DNA of 64,000 nt from Treponema sp. (GTDB lineage Bacteria > Spirochaetota > Spirochaetia > Treponematales > Treponemataceae). Shown piece after piece: positions 59,395 through 64,000 of the stretch. The notes under the pieces are model-generated. The model was not told where the DNA came from and searched no databases. It saw only the letters and a list, made by a program, of their open reading frames with translations. The stretch is from assembly GCA_014804005.1 (NCBI GenBank), contig JAAVAP010000018.1, positions 109,332-173,331 of the forward strand. The letters are read 5' to 3'. The stretch's first letter is position 1. Each line of letters opens with the position of its first letter. A program made the translations under genes and the position numbers.

Positions 59395-60504
59395 ATGTTC
59401 GATGAAGTGAAAAAGAATTTCGGCTTTGGCTGTATGCGCCTGCCAATGAATGGCGGCGAAATCGATTACGCCGAGTTCAACAAAATGATTGACACGTTTA
59501 TTGAAAACGGCTTCAACTATTTCGACACGGCGCACGGCTATCATTCGGGCAAAAGCGAAACCGCGCTGCGCGATTGTCTTGTGGCGCGTTATCCTCGGGA
59601 TAAATTTATTCTCACGAACAAATTGACGCAACCTTATTTCAATTCGGAAGCGGAATTGCGTCCTTTTTTTGAAAACCAGCTGAAAATTTGTGGCGTGGAT
59701 TATTTTGATTTTTATTTGATGCACGCACAGTCAAAAGAAATTTTCGCACATTTCAAAAAATGCCGCGCTTACGAGCAGGCTTTGGAATTCAAGGCGGAAG
59801 GAAAAATCAAGCATTTCGGAATTTCATTCCACGACACTGCGGATGTGCTCGACGAAATTTTGAGTGAATATCCGCAAATTGAAGTCGTACAAATTCAGCT
59901 AAATTATGTTGACTACGATGACCCTGCGGTGCAATCGCGCAAATGCCTCGAAGTTTGCAACAAGCACAAAAAGCCCGTCATTGTAATGGAACCCGTGAAA
60001 GGCGGCAATCTCGTAAATCTTCCCGACGACGCGAAAAAATATTTCAAAGAACTCGGCAGCGCAAGCACGGCAAGCTACGCAATCCGTTTTGCCGCCGGGC
60101 AAAAAGGCGTGTTCATGGTGATTTCGGGAATGAGCGACATGGCGCAAATGAACGACAACATTTCGTATATGAAAGATTTCAAGCCGCTTGAAGAAAAGGA
60201 AATGCGAGCCGTTCAAAATGTTTGCGCCGTTTTCAATGGAATGAATCTGATTCCTTGCACGGCGTGTCGCTATTGCACGGACGGCTGCCCGAAAAATATT
60301 TCTATTCCGGATTTGTTTGCGTGCATGAATACCAAAAAACATTACCATGACTGGAACGCGGATTATTACTACAACGAGGTGCACACAAAGAACCGCGGCA
60401 AGGCTTCGGACTGCATCAAATGCGGCAAGTGCGAAAGTGCGTGTCCGCAGCATTTGCCGATTCGCGATTTATTGCAGGAGGTTGCCAAGGAATTTGAAAA
60501 ATAA
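59395..60504 (+). CDS. Aldo/keto reductase with C-terminal 2[4Fe-4S] ferredoxin domain
   Basis: 369 residues. TIM-barrel AKR start FGFGCMRLPMNGGEIDY, then NYFDTAHGYHSGKSE with the catalytic Tyr region, KIKHFGISFHD and KPVIVMEPVKGGNL. The C-terminal part binds two clusters: CTACRYCTDGCPKNI and CIKCGKCESACPQHLP. These are common in anaerobes and may couple NADPH or ferredoxin to reduction of an unknown carbonyl. First gene of a set with an ECF S component and DUF1893. Confidence 0.9.
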   Translation: MFDEVKKNFGFGCMRLPMNGGEIDYAEFNKMIDTFIENGFNYFDTAHGYHSGKSETALRDCLVARYPRDKFILTNKLTQPYFNSEAELRPFFENQLKICGVDYFDFYLMHAQSKEIFAHFKKCRAYEQALEFKAEGKIKHFGISFHDTADVLDEILSEYPQIEVVQIQLNYVDYDDPAVQSRKCLEVCNKHKKPVIVMEPVKGGNLVNLPDDAKKYFKELGSASTASYAIRFAAGQKGVFMVISGMSDMAQMNDNISYMKDFKPLEEKEMRAVQNVCAVFNGMNLIPCTACRYCTDGCPKNISIPDLFACMNTKKHYHDWNADYYYNEVHTKNRGKASDCIKCGKCESACPQHLPIRDLLQEVAKEFEK

Positions 60505-60565
60505 AATGCCGGATTTTCGGCGAAGAAAGTTGCGACTTTATTATTAATTTTTATAGGAGTTTGAC

Positions 60566-61147
60566 ATGATTGAAAATGTTTTGGTGAGAAAAAATCTCTC
60601 GTTCAAGTTGAAAATCGCCGTAAAGACAATTATCTCTGCGGGGATTGTCGTGCTCGCGGTGATTCTGCCTCAGCTTGTTCATCTCGCTTATGGACAGGCG
60701 GGCGGCGTTCAATGGCTTCCAATGTATTTGCCCGTTCTGATTGGCGGCTGCATTTTGGGCTGGAAGTGGGGCTTGGGAATAGGCATCGCTTCGCCCATCG
60801 TAAGTTTTTTGATAACATTCGCGCTCGGAAATCCAATGCCTGCGCTTGCGCGGCTTCCGTTCATGGCGGCGGAACTTGCGGTGTTCGCCGCTGTTTCGGG
60901 ATCGTTCGCAAAAAAAATTTCGGTCAACGGCTGGATGGCGTTCCCTGCCGTGCTTTTGGCGCAAGTCGCAGGAAGAAGCGTTTTCATGTTGCTTGCGATT
61001 TTATTTCAAGCGATAACGCCTTTTACGCCCGCCATTATTTGGGCGCAAATTCAAACCGGGCTTTTGGCAATGGTTTTGCAAGCTGTCATCGTGCCGTTCA
61101 TCGTGATGGATTTGAAATTCATTTTGGACAAAAATGCAAATGAATGA
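60566..61147 (+). CDS. ECF-transporter S-component-like membrane protein
   Basis: 193 residues, six hydrophobic segments. The N-terminus KLKIAVKTIISAGIVVLAVILPQLVHLAYG and then LPMYLPVLIGGCILGWKWGLGIGIASPIVSFL and RLPFMAAELAVFAAVSG follow the pattern of energy-coupling-factor substrate-binding subunits. The substrate is not readable. No EcfA/EcfT genes are adjacent, so it should use a shared module. RBS TAGGAG. It overlaps the DUF1893 gene by 14 bp. Confidence 0.72.
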   Translation: MIENVLVRKNLSFKLKIAVKTIISAGIVVLAVILPQLVHLAYGQAGGVQWLPMYLPVLIGGCILGWKWGLGIGIASPIVSFLITFALGNPMPALARLPFMAAELAVFAAVSGSFAKKISVNGWMAFPAVLLAQVAGRSVFMLLAILFQAITPFTPAIIWAQIQTGLLAMVLQAVIVPFIVMDLKFILDKNANE

Positions 61148-61559
61148 TTTGCAAATTGCGAAAAACAATTTGTCGGGACACACGATTTGCCTTTGCAAAA
61201 ACGGCGAATGTTTGTACAGCGAAAAAAAAGGCATCGCGCCAATGATGGACTTCATCGCAAGCGGCGCGAACCTTGAGGGCTATTCTGTCGCCGACCTTGT
61301 TGTCGGCAAAGCGGCGGCGTTGCTCTTTGTCAAGTGCGGCATAAAAAATGTTTTCGCAAAAACGCTTTCCGAAAACGGCAAAAAAATTCTCGAGCGTTAC
61401 GGCATTGATTACGAATACGAAATTTTGGCAGAAAAAATAATCAATCGCGCGGGAACGGATATTTGCCCGATGGAAAAGGCCGTCGCGAATACGGACGATC
61501 CCGAAGAAGCATTTAAAATATTGAAAAATAAACTTTCCGAACTTCAATCTCAACATTGA
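61134..61559 (+). CDS. DUF1893-family protein
   Basis: 141 residues. Family features: LSGHTICLCKNGECLYSEKKGIAPMMDFI, SVADLVVGKAAALLFVKCGIKNVFAKTLSENGKKIL and TDICPMEKAVANTDDPEEAF. DUF1893 is a cytidine-deaminase-like fold of unknown reaction, common in anaerobes. Start overlaps the ECF S gene, so the two are coupled. A strong terminator follows. Confidence 0.87.
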   Translation: MQMNDLQIAKNNLSGHTICLCKNGECLYSEKKGIAPMMDFIASGANLEGYSVADLVVGKAAALLFVKCGIKNVFAKTLSENGKKILERYGIDYEYEILAEKIINRAGTDICPMEKAVANTDDPEEAFKILKNKLSELQSQH

Positions 61560-61560
61560 A

Positions 61561-61600
61561 TTTTAAGCCGTGACTTTTAAAGTAGCGGCTTAAAATTTTT
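61561..61600 (+). terminator. Intrinsic terminator after DUF1893 gene
   Basis: TTTTAAGCCG / CGGCTTAAAA with a 15-nt loop, followed by five T. Confidence 0.8.
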
Positions 61601-61626
61601 GCGCTTTTCAATAATAAGAAAATATT

Positions 61627-62343
61627 GTGAAAAATACAAAATTGGAAATAATATTTTTATGCTGCGCTTGCGAAGTGGCAATAGTGGCTTTTGTAGCAGT
61701 CGCAAATTTGTTTGACAATTCGATTTACAATATTTTTTATAATTTGTTTTACGGAATTGGAGCGAGCGTTCTGCTTCCGCTTTTGTTTTTGCGAAAAGAG
61801 AATGCGAATCTTGAAGCGGTAGGAATTAAAAAATTGGGCGCGCGACAAACTTTTGTGTTGGCTTCATTCGTCGCATTTTCCGTGGGCGGACAAATTGTTC
61901 CGAAAGTAGCATCGGGCGAAATGTTGCGCTGGAATGTTTTGCCTGTCGCAATTCTTCCGCTTGTAATGACGACATTTTTTGAGGAATTTTTATTTCGCGG
62001 ATTTTTGCAAACACGTTTGGAAAAACAATTCGGAGCGGTAATTGCAATAATAGTTTCGGGGCTTTTGTTCGCGCTCTATCATCTCGGATATCCTGGGTTT
62101 CGAACGGCCAGTGACATTTTGCTTTTGTTCGCAGTCGGAATCGGTTTCGCCGTTTCGTTCAAATTGGCGGAAAACAATTTGATCGTATCTTACTTTGTTA
62201 ATTTGCCAAACGCTTTCGTCACATATATTTTGAAATTCGAGCAATTTCCAAGAATGACAATTTTGTCAACGATATTTGCCGGCATCACGATAATTTTGAT
62301 TGCCGCTATTTTGTTCGCGATGAAAATTAAGGAGCTGAAATAG
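61627..62343 (+). CDS. CPBP-family intramembrane metalloprotease
   Basis: 238 residues from GTG 61627; no Shine-Dalgarno. Seven to eight hydrophobic segments. The catalytic motifs are intact: TTFFEEFLFRGFLQ (EExxxR) and FALYHLGYPG (FxxxH), with a late Asn region. CPBP proteases (CAAX/Abi type) cleave within membranes and in bacteria are often linked to peptide maturation or immunity. No bacteriocin-like gene is next to it. Confidence 0.87.
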   Translation: MKNTKLEIIFLCCACEVAIVAFVAVANLFDNSIYNIFYNLFYGIGASVLLPLLFLRKENANLEAVGIKKLGARQTFVLASFVAFSVGGQIVPKVASGEMLRWNVLPVAILPLVMTTFFEEFLFRGFLQTRLEKQFGAVIAIIVSGLLFALYHLGYPGFRTASDILLLFAVGIGFAVSFKLAENNLIVSYFVNLPNAFVTYILKFEQFPRMTILSTIFAGITIILIAAILFAMKIKELK

Positions 62344-62395
62344 ATGTGCAAGTTTTTACTTTGCGAGAAAAATAAATAAACAAAAAAATTCGGTA

Positions 62396-62432
62396 GCAAG
62401 CCTTTGATCTGAGATACAATTCAAAGACTTGC
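62396..62432. repeat. 12-bp inverted repeat in gap before gltB
   Basis: GCAAGCCTTTGA and TCAAAGACTTGC pair at 11 of 12 positions. It lies between convergent CPBP and gltB genes and may act as a terminator. The rest of the gap shows nothing. Confidence 0.45.
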
Positions 62433-62531
62433 ACACATTCTCGCGCAGATTCTACATACTTTGCTCTGCACCGCTCGCATGGGCGAGAGATGTTCACCTC
62501 GTCGCTTTGCGGCTTGTGCAGTTCAAAGAAT

Positions 62532-64000
62532 TTATGCTGTCATTTTTTTAAACGCTTCCAATTCCGCGTCCGCGTGGTTCAAGCCGCGTTCTTCCGCCTT
62601 GCTGATTTCGGCAAGCATTTTTTTGTAGTCGCTCGGAATTATTTTCTTGAAGCGCGGAACAAATTCTTTCCAATTTTCAAGAATATTCTTCGCCACTTGC
62701 GAGCCTGTTTCTTCGGCATGGCGTTGAATGAGCGCGCGCAAATTCGATTCGTCGTGCTCGTCGGAAATTTCTTCCATCAAAACAAGCTGGCTGTTCAGCT
62801 TTTTGTAAAGCTCGTGGCTCGCGTCCAAAATGTACGCGATTCCGCCCGACATTCCGGCCGCGACATTTTTTCCTGTCTCGCCCAAAATTACGACTGTGCC
62901 GCCTGTCATGTATTCAAGCGCGTGGTCGCCGCATCCTTCCACAATGGCGGTCGCGCCTGAGTTGCGCACGCAGAATCTTTCGCCCGCCTTTCCGTTGATG
63001 AACGCTTGTCCGCCGGTCGCGCCGAAAAGTGCGACGTTTCCGATTATGATATTTTCGTCGGATTTGTATTCGGCATCGTGCGGAGTTCGCACAACGATTT
63101 TTCCGCCGCTCAAACCTTTGCCCAAATAGTCGTTTGCGTCGCCTTCCAATTTTAACGAAAGGCCTTTCGGAATGAACGCGCCGAACGATTGCCCGGCCCC
63201 TCCCCGAACGTCAACGGTGAATGCGTCTTCGCAAATCGCGCCGCCGAATTGTTTTTGAATTTCGCTTCCCAAAATCGTGCCGAACGTTCTGTCCGTGCTT
63301 TGGATTTTTATCGGCGAAGAAGTTATGCTGAATTTCTTTTCGACAAATTCATTGTTCGGCGCATCGCAATTTTTGCCGCGCTTCGTTCCGCCAATGTCAT
63401 TCTTTTTGAGAAGCTTTTCGAATTCGGGCAAAAGAATTTTTTCGTCCAAAGTCGAGTTCAATTTAAAGTCGAAAGTGTCTTGTGGATTGAAATGCGTTTC
63501 ATTTTCGTCCGCGGAATTTTTTTCTGCGGAATTTTCGCGTTGCAAAATTCTGCTCATGTCCAAAACACCCGCGCGGCTTGCAGGAAGTTTTTCTTTTATC
63601 TTGAGCAAGTCGGAACGGCCGCACATTTCTTCGACGCTTCGCACGCCGAGGTGCGCCATGATTTCGCGCAATTCCTGCGCAATGAAAAGCATGAAGTTTT
63701 CGACGTATTCGGCTTTGCCCTTGAACTTTTTTCGCAACGCTTCATTTTGCGTCGCCACTCCGAACGGGCATGTGTCCAAGTTGCAAACTCGCATCATCAT
63801 GCAGCCCATCGAAACAAGCGGCGCGGTCGCAAATCCGAATTCTTCCGCGCCGAGCAAAGCGGCTATCGCGACATCGCGCCCGCTCATAAGTTTGCCGTCG
63901 GTTTCGATTACCACGCGCGAACGCAATCCGTTTTGGATGAGCGTTTGGTGAGTTTCCGCCAAGCCCAATTCCCAAGGCAAGCCCGCGTTGTGAATTGAAC
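62532..64000 (-). CDS. gltB: Glutamate synthase large subunit, C-terminal part (truncated at window edge)
   Basis: About 489 residues visible; the frame stays open to base 64000 (SIHNAGLPWELGLAETHQTL), so the 63980 start of the track is only the first TTG. The FMN/central region end shows MSGRDVAIAALLGAEEFGFAT and the 3Fe-4S cysteines in MMMRVCNLDTCPFGVATQN. The C-terminal GxGxG beta-helix domain (SFGAFIPKGLSLKLEGDANDYLGKGLSGG, ALFGATGGQAFINGKAGERF) follows. It makes two glutamates from glutamine and 2-oxoglutarate. The linker after the Fe-S domain carries an acidic insert. No gltD is downstream within the window. Confidence 0.93.
   Translation of the reverse strand, partial: SIHNAGLPWELGLAETHQTLIQNGLRSRVVIETDGKLMSGRDVAIAALLGAEEFGFATAPLVSMGCMMMRVCNLDTCPFGVATQNEALRKKFKGKAEYVENFMLFIAQELREIMAHLGVRSVEEMCGRSDLLKIKEKLPASRAGVLDMSRILQRENSAEKNSADENETHFNPQDTFDFKLNSTLDEKILLPEFEKLLKKNDIGGTKRGKNCDAPNNEFVEKKFSITSSPIKIQSTDRTFGTILGSEIQKQFGGAICEDAFTVDVRGGAGQSFGAFIPKGLSLKLEGDANDYLGKGLSGGKIVVRTPHDAEYKSDENIIIGNVALFGATGGQAFINGKAGERFCVRNSGATAIVEGCGDHALEYMTGGTVVILGETGKNVAAGMSGGIAYILDASHELYKKLNSQLVLMEEISDEHDESNLRALIQRHAEETGSQVAKNILENWKEFVPRFKKIIPSDYKKMLAEISKAEERGLNHADAELEAFKKMTA

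Overview
The window looks like a 64 kb stretch of chromosome from a spirochaete, most probably a host-associated Treponema. This is inferred from protein families (a GHKL-HDOD protein, an EFR1-type ferredoxin, a GerMN protein, several lipoproteins with relaxed lipoboxes, a poly-G contingency tract) and not from a marker gene. There is no rRNA, tRNA, CRISPR array, transposase or recognisable prophage. Both ends cut genes: a SirTM-type sirtuin on the left and glutamate synthase gltB on the right.

Layout. 1-1.1 kb: zinc-type macrodomain plus sirtuin (minus). 1.2-3.3 kb: YegP-like protein with a histone-H1-like tail, then an NCS2 purine permease behind a structured leader. 3.4-6.7 kb: three paralogous exported proteins sharing a near-identical DNA cassette; the third is frameshifted. 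6.7-9.7 kb (minus): lspA, a NIF3-like protein and membrane proteins. 9.9-11.4 kb: GHKL-HDOD signalling protein. 11.4-19.2 kb (minus): DUF2130, a cyclophilin-like protein, a peptide-binding protein, hsp20 behind a consensus sigma-54 promoter with paired upstream palindromes, TIGR02757 and GerMN. 19.4-29.2 kb: acyl-CoA synthetase, recQ, glgX, glgP and a TfoX-GNAT fusion. 29.3-36.4 kb: a DUF4015-type glycoside hydrolase, LysE, a DUF362 ferredoxin, an SDR fused to a nuclease-type zinc ribbon, and EFR1. 36.6-39.5 kb: a lipoprotein with an in-frame G10 tract, an M16-like protein lacking the catalytic motif, and a putative small RNA. 39.5-41.7 kb: leuA behind a complete leader-peptide attenuator, preceded by an RRM protein. 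42-47 kb: DUF308, response regulator, methyltransferase, RNase R/II-like protein, CDF transporter. 47.3-51.3 kb: secreted protein and ribD-ribE-ribBA. 51.4-55.4 kb: PAP2 phosphatase, a copA-copZ in-frame fusion and csoR with its operator. 55.6-62.3 kb: purM, three lineage-specific exported proteins, an iteron-like repeat, a ferredoxin-type aldo/keto reductase, an ECF S component, DUF1893 and CPBP. 62.5 kb to the end: gltB.

The strongest regulatory observations are: (1) at least ten genes whose -10 box ends exactly 5-6 nt before the ATG, so they should give leaderless mRNAs; (2) a leu leader peptide with four consecutive Leu codons plus mutually exclusive antiterminator and terminator; (3) the sigma-54 hsp20 promoter with two 100-bp-spaced pairs of TTCTTGAAGAA-like sites; (4) an orphan plus-strand transcript unit at 39.4 kb with C-rich anti-SD sequence; (5) the G10 phase-variation candidate; (6) copZ embedded in frame at the end of copA with its own ribosome-binding site. 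All calls come from reading the sequence; no database search was run.
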